DNA of 64,000 nt from Candidatus Anaeroferrophillus wilburensis (GTDB lineage: Bacteria > Desulfobacterota > Anaeroferrophillalia > Anaeroferrophillales > Anaeroferrophillaceae). A program made the translations under genes and the position numbers. Of this stretch, positions 27,628-35,251 are shown piece by piece. Below the pieces are notes generated by a model. It worked only from the letters and a program-made list of their open reading frames with translations, made no database searches and was not told the origin of the DNA. Numbering within the stretch: position 1 is the stretch's first letter; every line of letters begins with the position of its first letter. The stretch spans positions 1 to 64,000 of the forward strand of contig JAFGSY010000010.1 in the NCBI GenBank assembly GCA_016934315.1, given 5' to 3'.

Positions 27628-29121
27628 CTATCCTCCCAAAACGCTGGCTACCGCTTGGGCGGTAATGCTGAAAAAATGAAGAATGGCGTCGGGCATAATG
27701 CCAAAGGTGACGGACAACAGGGCGGTCAGACACAGGGGAATGACCATGATCATGGGTGCTTCATCAAGGTGTGGGGCGACGTCATCCAGTGGTTTTTTGA
27801 AAAAGCCGTTGTAGATGATGGGAAAAAAGAAGGCAACATCCAGCATGGCGCTGGTGAGGATGGCAAAGAGAAAAATCAGCTGATGGGCTTCAACGGCACC
27901 CAGGCAGAGAAACCACTTACTGATGAAACCGTTGACCGGTGGAATGCCGGATAGCCCCATGGCGCCAATGGTGAAAGCGGCGAAAGTCAAAGGCATCTGC
28001 CGTCCCAGGCCATCCAGCTGACTAACGTGGTCTTTGTGCGTCTTGGCATAGATCGCTCCGGCGCAGAAAAACAGGGTGATCTTCATGAAGGCGTGGTTGG
28101 CAATATGTAAAATGCCGCCGGTAATGGCGTTTTTGCTGAGCAGGGTGACCCCCAGAAGAATCAGTGCCAGATTGTTGATGGTGGAAAATGCCAGCCTTCG
28201 CTTCAGGTGGTCCTGACCCAGGGCCAGGAGCCCGGCGGCCACCACTGTAAAGGCGGCGACGCCGGCCATGATCTGCCAGATCCCCAGTTCTTGTAAGAGG
28301 TTTGGGCCGAAAACGAAGAGGAGAACGCGGACGCAGCCGAATACCCCCGCTTTGACCACCGCCACTGCATGGAGCAGGGCGCTTACCGGGGTGGGCGCCA
28401 CCATGGCGGTGGGCAGCCATTCATGAAACGGCATGAGTCCGGCCTTGACCCCAAAACCGGCAATGAACATGACAAAGAGCAGGATCAGCAGCCCAGGTGA
28501 GCCATGCCCGGCAAGGAAGCCGCCGCCCTGGAAATCCAGGGTGCCGGTCAGGGTGTAGGTGATGGCAATAGCCAGCAGCAGAATACAGCCGGCAGTCAGG
28601 GTGTAGGCGAAATATTTTCGCCCCCCCATAACGGCACTTTCATCTTCATGGTGAATCACCAGCGGCCAAGTGGCGATGGTGAGGATTTCATAAAAAATTA
28701 GCAGGGTCAGCAGGTTGCCGGCAAACGCTACCCCGACTGCCGATGACAGGCACATGGCAAAGCTGAAAAAATAGCGGCTCTGGCCATGTTCGTTCAGGGT
28801 TCGGACATAGCCGATGGAATAAAATGAGGTGGGGATCCATAAGGTGGAGGCGATAACCCCGAACAACAGGCCAAAGGCATCAACCCTGAAGGTGAGGCCG
28901 ACCCCGGGAAGGAGGGTGATCAGGTCGTAGACGATGGTTTTACCCTGGAGAATGGGGGCAATCAGGGAAAACACCAGGCAGAACTTGATAACTGCGGCGA
29001 TGATCGTCCAGCTTTCCCGCAGATTACGGGCCCTTTCCCCGGTTAGCAGAATCAGCAAGGCGGCAATCATGGAAACCAGGACGGCCCACAGCGGCTTTGC
29101 AGAGTAGATCACCTCACCCAT
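27628..29121 (-). CDS. Second MrpD/NuoM-like antiporter subunit
   Basis: 497 residues with about 14 helices of the proton-conducting transporter core. The conserved features are all present: the TM5 glutamate in LIFYEILTIATW, the TM7 lysine in FGVKAGLMPFHEWLP, the HLKRRLAFS segment, the later-helix lysine in NHAFMKITLFF and the TM12 lysine in GFISKWFLCLG. It is therefore the most canonical of the three antiporter-like subunits here and a good candidate for a working proton or sodium channel. It lies 26 bases downstream of the first MrpD-like gene. Confidence 0.9.
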   Translation of the reverse strand: MGEVIYSAKPLWAVLVSMIAALLILLTGERARNLRESWTIIAAVIKFCLVFSLIAPILQGKTIVYDLITLLPGVGLTFRVDAFGLLFGVIASTLWIPTSFYSIGYVRTLNEHGQSRYFFSFAMCLSSAVGVAFAGNLLTLLIFYEILTIATWPLVIHHEDESAVMGGRKYFAYTLTAGCILLLAIAITYTLTGTLDFQGGGFLAGHGSPGLLILLFVMFIAGFGVKAGLMPFHEWLPTAMVAPTPVSALLHAVAVVKAGVFGCVRVLLFVFGPNLLQELGIWQIMAGVAAFTVVAAGLLALGQDHLKRRLAFSTINNLALILLGVTLLSKNAITGGILHIANHAFMKITLFFCAGAIYAKTHKDHVSQLDGLGRQMPLTFAAFTIGAMGLSGIPPVNGFISKWFLCLGAVEAHQLIFLFAILTSAMLDVAFFFPIIYNGFFKKPLDDVAPHLDEAPMIMVIPLCLTALLSVTFGIMPDAILHFFSITAQAVASVLGG

Positions 29122-29147
29122 AGAATCAGTTTTCCTTCACCAGAGAG

Positions 29148-30647
29148 TTAAAAAATTACCGGTACCGCATGCTGGATAACTGCGGTGATGATTTTGCCGC
29201 TCAAAGGGCCCAGCAGGATGATCGTAGCCGCCATGATAATGATCGGGATCAACATGCTCGGTGGTGCTTCATTGGCGGTGATGACCTCTTCGTGGCTTTG
29301 CCCGAGGCCATGTTCGCTATTGCTGATCGGCAGCAGATAGGCCTGTTCGATGATCCGGAAAAAAAGTACCGCATTGATCAGGCTGCTGGTCAGCAGGGTG
29401 GCGGCAAATATCCACTGGTGGGCTTTGATGGTTCCCAGAATAAGATACCATTTACTGAAAAAGCCGCAGGCCGGCGGGATGCCGCACATGGAAAGGGCAG
29501 TGATCGTAAAGGCGGCCATGGTCAACGGCATTTTTTTGTGGAGATTGTTCAAATGATAAATGTTCCGTCCATGGCCCCGGTGGGCGATGGCTCCGATAAT
29601 CAGAAAGAGGGAGAAGACCATGCAGGCATCATTGAGAATGTGGAGAATTGCCCCCGTCAAGCCCATCCGATTCATGACGCTGACCCCCATGACGATGTAG
29701 CCGACTTCAGCAACCATAATGTAGGTTACCATTCTCTTGATATCCGTTTGCGCCAGGGCCTTCAGTCCCCCCGCCAGGATGGCAATCACCGACATCCAGC
29801 CCAGAATGGTGGCTACCGGAATGACGGTGATGGCAAAGTCAGGCTGAAAGAGGGTGAACATGATGCGGATGAGGATGTAGGCGGCGACCTTGGTCATCAA
29901 AGGGGCAATCAGTGTACTCACCGGATTGGGGGCGGTGGTGTAGGCATCCGGCATCCAGATATGGAGGGGAAACAGCCCCATCTTGATGGCCACGCCAACA
30001 GTAAAAAAGGCAAAAGCCACCAAAATAACTTTCGAGTGATACAGGGCCGGCAGCATGGCTGCCAGGTCGGCAATGTTAAGCGAGCCGGTGGCGATGTAGA
30101 GGTAGCCGACGCCCAGCAGATAAAAACAGGCGCCCACCGTTCCGATCATAATGTAGTTGAAGGTCGCCAGGGGGGCGCCGTCTTCTCCGTGGGCGATCAG
30201 ACCGTAGCCGGACAGGGAGGAGATCTCCAGAAAGACAAAAAGGTTGAACAGATCACCGGTAATGACAATGCCCATCAAGCCAACAATCTGGAGGAGCAGC
30301 AGGGTGTAAAACTGCGGCTCTTTACCGGCCAGCCTGTTGCTGACTCCCTGTTTTGCATTGATAGCCGCCAGCAGTCCGATGGCCGAAATGATAACCAGCA
30401 TCAGGGCGTTCAGGTGATCAAGGGCATACTCAATCCCCCATGGTGGTGCCCAGTTGCCCAGCCGGTAGGAGAAGGGGCCGGTCGTGACTACCTGCCACAG
30501 GATGCCGGTCGCCCCGTAAAAGGGTATGATCAAAACGGCAACGGCCCAGGTATGGCACAGATTTTTATAATGCCAGCCGATGAGCGGCGTCAAAAAAGCG
30601 CCGAGCAGGGGGATAACAATAATGAGGGCAGGCAGCTGATCAGTCAT
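29148..30647 (-). CDS. First MrpD/NuoN-like antiporter subunit
   Basis: About 499 residues with 14 or so helices. The TM5 glutamate (LFVFLEISSLSG), the TM7 lysine (VAIKMGLFPLHIWMPDAY), the DIKR lysine and the TM12 lysine (GFFSKWYLILG) are present. The lysine of the later NHAxxK-type helix is replaced: HILNDACMVFSLF has Val at that position. An in-frame GTG at 30683 would overlap mrpC by 32 bases; the ATG at 30647 starts four bases after the mrpC stop and directly before the first helix, so it is preferred, although its Shine-Dalgarno match is weak. Confidence 0.88.
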   Translation of the reverse strand: MTDQLPALIIVIPLLGAFLTPLIGWHYKNLCHTWAVAVLIIPFYGATGILWQVVTTGPFSYRLGNWAPPWGIEYALDHLNALMLVIISAIGLLAAINAKQGVSNRLAGKEPQFYTLLLLQIVGLMGIVITGDLFNLFVFLEISSLSGYGLIAHGEDGAPLATFNYIMIGTVGACFYLLGVGYLYIATGSLNIADLAAMLPALYHSKVILVAFAFFTVGVAIKMGLFPLHIWMPDAYTTAPNPVSTLIAPLMTKVAAYILIRIMFTLFQPDFAITVIPVATILGWMSVIAILAGGLKALAQTDIKRMVTYIMVAEVGYIVMGVSVMNRMGLTGAILHILNDACMVFSLFLIIGAIAHRGHGRNIYHLNNLHKKMPLTMAAFTITALSMCGIPPACGFFSKWYLILGTIKAHQWIFAATLLTSSLINAVLFFRIIEQAYLLPISNSEHGLGQSHEEVITANEAPPSMLIPIIIMAATIILLGPLSGKIITAVIQHAVPVIF

Positions 30648-30651
30648 CTTT

Positions 30652-31065
30652 TTATCGAGTCTCTCGTAAGGTTGTTTCTTCACGTCTGATGAGCATGATT
30701 TCGTCCTCTTCCAGAGACCGGTAACGTCGGTAAATGAGAATCAGGGTGGCCAGGGCAACGCCGGTGGTGGCGATGGAAACCACGATGGCCGTCAGCATCA
30801 GCACATGGGGCAAGGGGTTGAGATAATGGGCGACGTTGATAAGGTGGTGTTCGTGGCCATGGCCAAGACCTTCGAGAATGGGCACCGTAGCGCCGCCCTT
30901 TTTAACTCCGATGGAAACGAAAAAGAGGATAATGGAGGTCTGGAATATGTTCATGCCAATGAGTTTTTTGACCAGGTTGCGCTTTCCCATCATGGCATAG
31001 AGACCGATCATCATCAGGATGACGTAAACCCAGAAATTATATTTGCTGATAATATATTCCAGCAT
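30652..31065 (-). CDS. mrpC: MrpC/NuoK-like antiporter subunit
   Basis: 137 residues with three transmembrane helices, homologous to MrpC (MnhC) and complex I NuoK. Conserved segments are KRNLVKKLIGMNIFQTSIIL and the second-half helix PHVLMLTAIVVSIATTGVAL. A His-rich loop (GHGHEHH) lies between helices 2 and 3. Charged C-terminal tail of about 25 residues. It starts exactly where the upstream gene stops, which indicates tight coupling. Confidence 0.9.
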   Translation of the reverse strand: MLEYIISKYNFWVYVILMMIGLYAMMGKRNLVKKLIGMNIFQTSIILFFVSIGVKKGGATVPILEGLGHGHEHHLINVAHYLNPLPHVLMLTAIVVSIATTGVALATLILIYRRYRSLEEDEIMLIRREETTLRETR

Positions 31066-31362
31066 CTATTTTCCCCCTCCTCTGATGCGACGCAGCAGGA
31101 AAAGGCAGGCCATGGCAGCGGTAAAAATAACCGTGGTTTCCCCCAGGGTGTCATATCCCCGGTAGTCAGCCAGCACCGCAGTAACGATATTCGGGGTGGC
31201 GGTGGTCTCCAGGGCTTCCTCGATATACCTGGGGGAGACATGGGAGTTGGCCGGTGAATGGGGATCTCCCCAGGCCGGCATGTCGTGGATGCCGTAGATG
31301 AGCAGGGCTCCGGTCATTAGAACGGCAATCCAGGCTATCAGTTTAAACCAGAAGTGTTTCAA
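31066..31362 (-). CDS. MbhE-like subunit (split C-terminal part of MrpA)
   Basis: 98 residues with two helices and a conserved central motif. VTAVLADYRGYDTLGETTVIF corresponds to the C-terminal MrpA / MbhE segment (VN.IL.DFRG.DT.GE). In canonical Mrp complexes this piece is fused to the large MrpA; here it is a separate gene, as in archaeal membrane-bound hydrogenase operons. It overlaps the preceding gene by 4 bases. Confidence 0.85.
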   Translation of the reverse strand: MKHFWFKLIAWIAVLMTGALLIYGIHDMPAWGDPHSPANSHVSPRYIEEALETTATPNIVTAVLADYRGYDTLGETTVIFTAAMACLFLLRRIRGGGK

Positions 31363-31604
31363 TCTTTTGATCTCCTGATGGTTTTGTTGACCGCCGCGAT
31401 AAAAAGAACCGTGCCGACACCGGCACCAACGGCGGCTTCGGTAAAGGCGACGTCAACGGCGCCCATCTCGGTCCACAGCAGGCACATGAAAAAGCTGTAG
31501 GCTCCGAGAATAATGACCGCACTGAGCAGATCCTTGACATTGATGGCGGCAATGGCGCAGATGACGATAAATACCAGGAGGATAAGGTCCAGCTGCCAGA
31601 TCAT
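31359..31604 (-). CDS. MbhD-like DUF4040 subunit (split MrpA segment)
   Basis: 81 residues forming about three short helices. The motif DLLSAVIILGAYSFFMCLLW followed by AVDVAFTEAAVGAGV matches the DUF4040/MbhD piece of the MrpA C-terminus. The conserved glutamate in FTEA is present. Four-base overlaps with both neighbours show translational coupling. Confidence 0.87.
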   Translation of the reverse strand: MIWQLDLILLVFIVICAIAAINVKDLLSAVIILGAYSFFMCLLWTEMGAVDVAFTEAAVGAGVGTVLFIAAVNKTIRRSKD

Positions 31605-31912
31605 CTATTTTTCTCCCTGGTCCAGTGTTTGACACCGCATCTGAATGCGGCCCGACAGATGGCATGGGTGCCGGTGGGGTTGGCAACAAAAACGAAAGCG
31701 GCAATGAGGACAAGCTTGAAGCTGTCAAGGGTCAGTCCATGATGGATGGCCAGCCCGCTGAGGCACAGCAGTACGGCAAGAGTATCACCTTTGCCGGTGG
31801 CGTGCATCCGTGAATAGAAGTCGGGGAAGCGAAGCAGACCAACGGTGCTGGTGAAAAAGAAAAAGCATCCGGCAACGATAAAGGCTGCCGCGATCAGGTC
31901 GTTGATGGCCAT
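31601..31912 (-). CDS. mrpG: MrpG-type antiporter subunit
   Basis: 103 residues with three predicted helices. The MrpG/MnhG signature GLLRFPDFYSRMHATGKGDT is intact, followed by the helix VLIAAFVFVANPTGTHAICRAA. The start is immediately before the end of mrpF (adjacent), and the 3' end overlaps the DUF4040 gene by four bases. Confidence 0.92.
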   Translation of the reverse strand: MAINDLIAAAFIVAGCFFFFTSTVGLLRFPDFYSRMHATGKGDTLAVLLCLSGLAIHHGLTLDSFKLVLIAAFVFVANPTGTHAICRAAFRCGVKHWTREKNR

Positions 31913-32179
31913 TCAGATCTCCCCCTTTCCCTCAAAATATCTGGCTGCGGCCAGGGTGCCGACAAAGTTGAGGATGGCGTACACCATGCTGATATCAATG
32001 AACATGGCGATGCGTTCATACATGAAGCCCATGAGGACCAGAATAACCAGGGTTTTGGTGCCGATGGCCCCCACCGCAACCATCCGGTCAATGATCGTTG
32101 GTCCCCAGATGACCCGATAGAGGCAGGGAAAGATCAGCAGGCAGAGAAAAAGACTGATGAATAAGAAGAACTGTTCCAT
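31913..32179 (-). CDS. mrpF: MrpF-type antiporter subunit
   Basis: 88 residues with three helices. The signature RVIWGPTIIDRMVAVGAIGTK followed by a DISMVYAILNFVGTLAAAR helix is typical of MrpF/MnhF. It is three bases downstream of the fused mrpE-mrpB gene and directly adjoins mrpG. Confidence 0.92.
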   Translation of the reverse strand: MEQFFLFISLFLCLLIFPCLYRVIWGPTIIDRMVAVGAIGTKTLVILVLMGFMYERIAMFIDISMVYAILNFVGTLAAARYFEGKGEI

Positions 32180-32182
32180 TGC

Positions 32183-33259
32183 TTAGGGCTTTGTTTGCTT
32201 GTCGTCCTGTTGTGTGGCCGGGAGTTTCCCCCCGGTGGCAATATCCAGAAAAATCGATACCATGGCGGCCATAACCGCAATTCCCACGCCGATTTCAACG
32301 CCGAGGATTCCCAGGGAGCGTGCATGCGGCGGATCAACGCCGAGAATGCCGGCCAAGGCGGCATAGTCAAGGTACTTGCCGCCGAGCAGCAGGCACAAAA
32401 GGCCGATGCCGCCGTAGATGAAAACCCCCGTGCTGCAGAGCAGGGTGGAGAGACCTTCTCCCATTTTGGCCAGCAGTTTTCTAATGTCAAAAGCCAGCGC
32501 CAGCAGGATGATGCTGGCCCCCAGGATGACTCCTCCCTGGAATCCTCCCCCGGGCGAATAGTGTCCGTGGGCGATGACATACAGGGCATACAACTGGATA
32601 AAGGGGATAAAAATGCGGATGACCGTTTTGACGATCAGGTTGTCGGATTCCGTCGACAGCATGTATGTCGATCGTTCATGGGCGTGGGCCAGAGGGAGGA
32701 AGATATTGCTGATCCGGTCTTCCATTTCGCCGGTGTTCAGGTCGTCGGCAACTTTGTCATCAATAGCATGGACATGGAAGAGATCGTCAACCAGGTCGAC
32801 CGTGATGGTTCCGGGTGTCAAGGTGATGGAGTTGGCGAACGTCACCAGGGCGAGGCCGTTATTCAGCGTGGTTTTGTAGGTGATGATCTGTGGATTCAGC
32901 CGTGCTTTTGGCGACAGAACCAATTGTGCCACATAGATGTTTGACAGGATAATCTGGTGCAGGTGCCAGGGGATGTAGGCCAGGAAGCGGGGTACGATGA
33001 GGTGGGTATCTTCGGCACCCACATGGATAAAAAGGAGTTCGCTTGATGTGTGGGAAATCAGCAGGCAGCAGAAAACCCCGATACTGATGTGGAAAACATC
33101 GTAATGGCCGGAAAGCAGCAGCCAGAAAAGCAGCAGAAGAACAAACGTCAGACTGAAATGGCGTATTTTAACCGTCTGCTGCGTAGGTAAAAGTGTCGAA
33201 CAGCCAACCGTAGGTGCATGGGTTTCAGGCTGTTTTTCAAGGGAGGTTTTCTTTCCCAT
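32183..33259 (-). CDS. Fused MrpE-MrpB antiporter subunit
   Basis: 358 residues, first gene of the operon. Residues about 35-195 are MrpE-like: FVLLLLFWLLLSGHYD, two or three helices, then the soluble tail with ITLTPGTITVDL and FHVHAIDD. Residues about 200-350 are MrpB/MnhB-like: RIFIPFIQLYALYVIAHGH, SPGGGFQGGVILGA and further helices. These two subunits are normally encoded separately. The reading frame is continuous with no sign of frameshift. The first 30 residues lack the usual MrpE start and no better ATG is seen, so the N-terminus is uncertain. Confidence 0.88.
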   Translation of the reverse strand: MGKKTSLEKQPETHAPTVGCSTLLPTQQTVKIRHFSLTFVLLLLFWLLLSGHYDVFHISIGVFCCLLISHTSSELLFIHVGAEDTHLIVPRFLAYIPWHLHQIILSNIYVAQLVLSPKARLNPQIITYKTTLNNGLALVTFANSITLTPGTITVDLVDDLFHVHAIDDKVADDLNTGEMEDRISNIFLPLAHAHERSTYMLSTESDNLIVKTVIRIFIPFIQLYALYVIAHGHYSPGGGFQGGVILGASIILLALAFDIRKLLAKMGEGLSTLLCSTGVFIYGGIGLLCLLLGGKYLDYAALAGILGVDPPHARSLGILGVEIGVGIAVMAAMVSIFLDIATGGKLPATQQDDKQTKP

Positions 33260-33387
33260 GTGATTACGCTCAGGAATCTTTTTATGAAATTACTAAATCA
33301 ATGTTTCAATTCAGATGCCAGCTGCTGAAACGGTGCCGGACAAAAAGATAAGCTGCATAAAAGCTGCCCTTTTCATATGGGAAGTGT

Positions 33388-33415
33388 AGTATACCGGCAA
33401 AGGAATATGTGTCAA
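33388..33415 (-). promoter_or_regulatory. Promoter of the antiporter operon
   Basis: On the minus strand, TTGACA (33415-33410) and TATACT (33393-33388) with a 16-base spacer. It would give a leader of about 120 bases before the fused mrpE-mrpB gene. Confidence 0.65.
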
Positions 33416-33471
33416 GGTAAAATAGCATGTTGTGCCGGTTTTTTCTCGATCCATGGGGCGGGAAAAAAGCC

Positions 33472-33499
33472 TTGACAGAGAAGGTTTTGTTGTGATAAC
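33472..33499 (+). promoter_or_regulatory. Extended -10 promoter of the ATP synthase operon
   Basis: TTGACA (33472-33477), a 16-base spacer and GATAAC (33494-33499) preceded by TG at 33491-33492, an extended -10 arrangement. It lies in the 377-base divergent region shared with the antiporter operon; the rest of that region (33500-33622) shows nothing else I can support. Confidence 0.55.
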
Positions 33500-33636
33500 T
33501 GTCCTACCGCTTTCGCTGTATGTGGTGGCTGTTCGGGAAAAGTTTTTTGTCGAATGTATGCGCCGTCGGTTGCCGCATGAACCCCACCTGTTGTATCGTC
33601 TGACTTATTGAAGGTGCTAGCCAAGGAGTCTGTTAC

Positions 33637-34062
33637 GTGATTGATCTCAATAGTACGCTCGTCATTCAATGGGTAATTTTCATCTTTGTGATGATTTTCC
33701 TGAATCAGTTCCTTTTTAAGCCGGTATTGCGCATTGTCGATGCCCGCCGCGAGAAGGTTGAGGGAACTCAGGAGAGTGCGGCGCAAACGAACGCCCGCAC
33801 CAGAGAGCATAAAGAGAGTTACGAAACGCAAATTGCCCAGGCCCAGGAACGGCTGGCCCGGGAGAGTCAGGCGGTTCGCGAAAAAACTGCAGGTGCTGCT
33901 CGGGAGCAGATGGACAAGGCTCGGGATGAGGCGATGCGTCTGGTGGAAAGCATGCGCCAGCGCATTGATGTTGAATATGATAAGGTGCGGGCAGAGATGG
34001 CCGGTGATATCGATCAGGTTGCCAGGCTTATTTCCGGCAAAATTCTGGGAAGGGACGTTTGA
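33637..34062 (+). CDS. atpF': ATP synthase subunit b'
   Basis: 141 residues: an N-terminal helix (about residues 8-28) and a long charged coiled coil that forms half of the peripheral stalk of F1Fo ATP synthase. GTG start with AAGGAG eight bases upstream. Paired b' and b genes occur in deltaproteobacteria, cyanobacteria and phototrophs. The stop overlaps the start of the b gene. Confidence 0.88.
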   Translation: MIDLNSTLVIQWVIFIFVMIFLNQFLFKPVLRIVDARREKVEGTQESAAQTNARTREHKESYETQIAQAQERLARESQAVREKTAGAAREQMDKARDEAMRLVESMRQRIDVEYDKVRAEMAGDIDQVARLISGKILGRDV

Positions 34063-34700
34063 TGATGAGGTGCAGCAGGGCGATGAAGAAAAAAGCGGTC
34101 ATTGCCAGCCTGGTGGTAGCGCTTGTATCCATGGTGCTGGTGGTTAGCGTCTGCGCCAGTGGTGGCGGACATGAGGCTGAGCATAAATCATTGTATACTC
34201 TGCTGGCAGAAAATCCCATGCCCCTGCTGAAGGATTTCCTGTGGCGGATCATCAATTTTGCCGTTCTCTTATGGATTCTTATCAAGTTCACCGGCAAACC
34301 GATCAAAAACTACTTTGCCAATCGGCGGGAAGCATTGCTTCAGGGGATTAATGAGGCCCGGGAAGCCAAGGATGCTGCTGATCGCATGTATAAGGAATAT
34401 CAGGAAAAACTGGCGCAGCTTGATGATGAGATCAAGGCGTTGGAGAATCGTATACGGTCTGAGGCGGAAGCGGAGAAGAAGCGGATTACTGCCGAAGCTG
34501 AGCAGTTTGTTGCCAAGGTCACGAGGCAGGCTGAACAGATGGCTGACCAAGAGGTGTTGATGGCCAAGCGGCGGTTGAAAGATGAAGCGGCCCGGCTGGC
34601 CATTGAGGCGGCTGAAGCAATGATTAAGCATAAAATCTCTGCTGATGATCAGGAGAAGATGGTTCACAACTATCTAGAAAAAGTGGTGGGTGCCCAGTGA
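34062..34700 (+). CDS. atpF: ATP synthase subunit b, with extra N-terminal segment
   Basis: About 212 residues. An N-terminal hydrophobic, signal-like segment (about residues 10-30) and a His/Gly stretch precede the true stalk helix (WRIINFAVLLWILIKF), followed by a long coiled coil. The extra leader is a known trait of deltaproteobacterial b subunits. The ATG at 34062 overlaps the b' stop and has AAGGGA upstream; ATGs at 34065 and 34083 are alternatives. Its last bases overlap the delta gene. Confidence 0.87.
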   Translation: MMRCSRAMKKKAVIASLVVALVSMVLVVSVCASGGGHEAEHKSLYTLLAENPMPLLKDFLWRIINFAVLLWILIKFTGKPIKNYFANRREALLQGINEAREAKDAADRMYKEYQEKLAQLDDEIKALENRIRSEAEAEKKRITAEAEQFVAKVTRQAEQMADQEVLMAKRRLKDEAARLAIEAAEAMIKHKISADDQEKMVHNYLEKVVGAQ

Positions 34701-35245
34701 TTCGCGATATCATAGCTAAACGGTATGCCAAGGCATTTTTTTCCTTTGCCAGTGAGCAGGGGATACTGGAGCAGGCAACCGGGGAACTGAGTGGATTTTC
34801 CGACTTGGTGCAGAAGCATGTTGACCTTGCCGATGTGCTGGTCAACCCGGTATTTGAGGCCGCTGAGCGCAAGGCGATTCTGGTCGCTGTTGCCGACAAG
34901 GTTGGTGTCAGCGCCAATGTCCGGGTGTTTCTCTCAATTTTGATTGAAAAAAATAAGATGAAATATCTGGCGGCGATTCTCGACCATCTGGGGAAGATGG
35001 TTGATGAAGCTGAAGGAATTCTGCGGGTTGCGGTGGTCTCCGCCACCCAGCTGGATGGTGAAACGGTGGATCGTCTGAAGCAGAAGCTGGTGGAGCTGAC
35101 CAGAAAAGAGGATGTACAGCTTTCGGTCGAGGTCGATGAGTCGCTGATTGGTGGTCTCATCACCCGTTTTGCCGGCATGGTTTATGATGGCAGCGTGAGG
35201 ACGCAACTGAACAATCTTGGAGAAAATCTAATAAAGGAGTGGTAG
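34697..35245 (+). CDS. atpH: ATP synthase subunit delta
   Basis: 182 residues, the usual length for the delta subunit that joins F1 to the peripheral stalk. AKRYAKAFFSFASEQG at the start and the C-terminal signature SLIGGLITRFAGMVYDGSV are diagnostic. It starts with GTG overlapping the b-subunit stop by four bases (GTGA). Confidence 0.93.
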   Translation: MIRDIIAKRYAKAFFSFASEQGILEQATGELSGFSDLVQKHVDLADVLVNPVFEAAERKAILVAVADKVGVSANVRVFLSILIEKNKMKYLAAILDHLGKMVDEAEGILRVAVVSATQLDGETVDRLKQKLVELTRKEDVQLSVEVDESLIGGLITRFAGMVYDGSVRTQLNNLGENLIKEW

Positions 35246-35251
35246 ACAACC

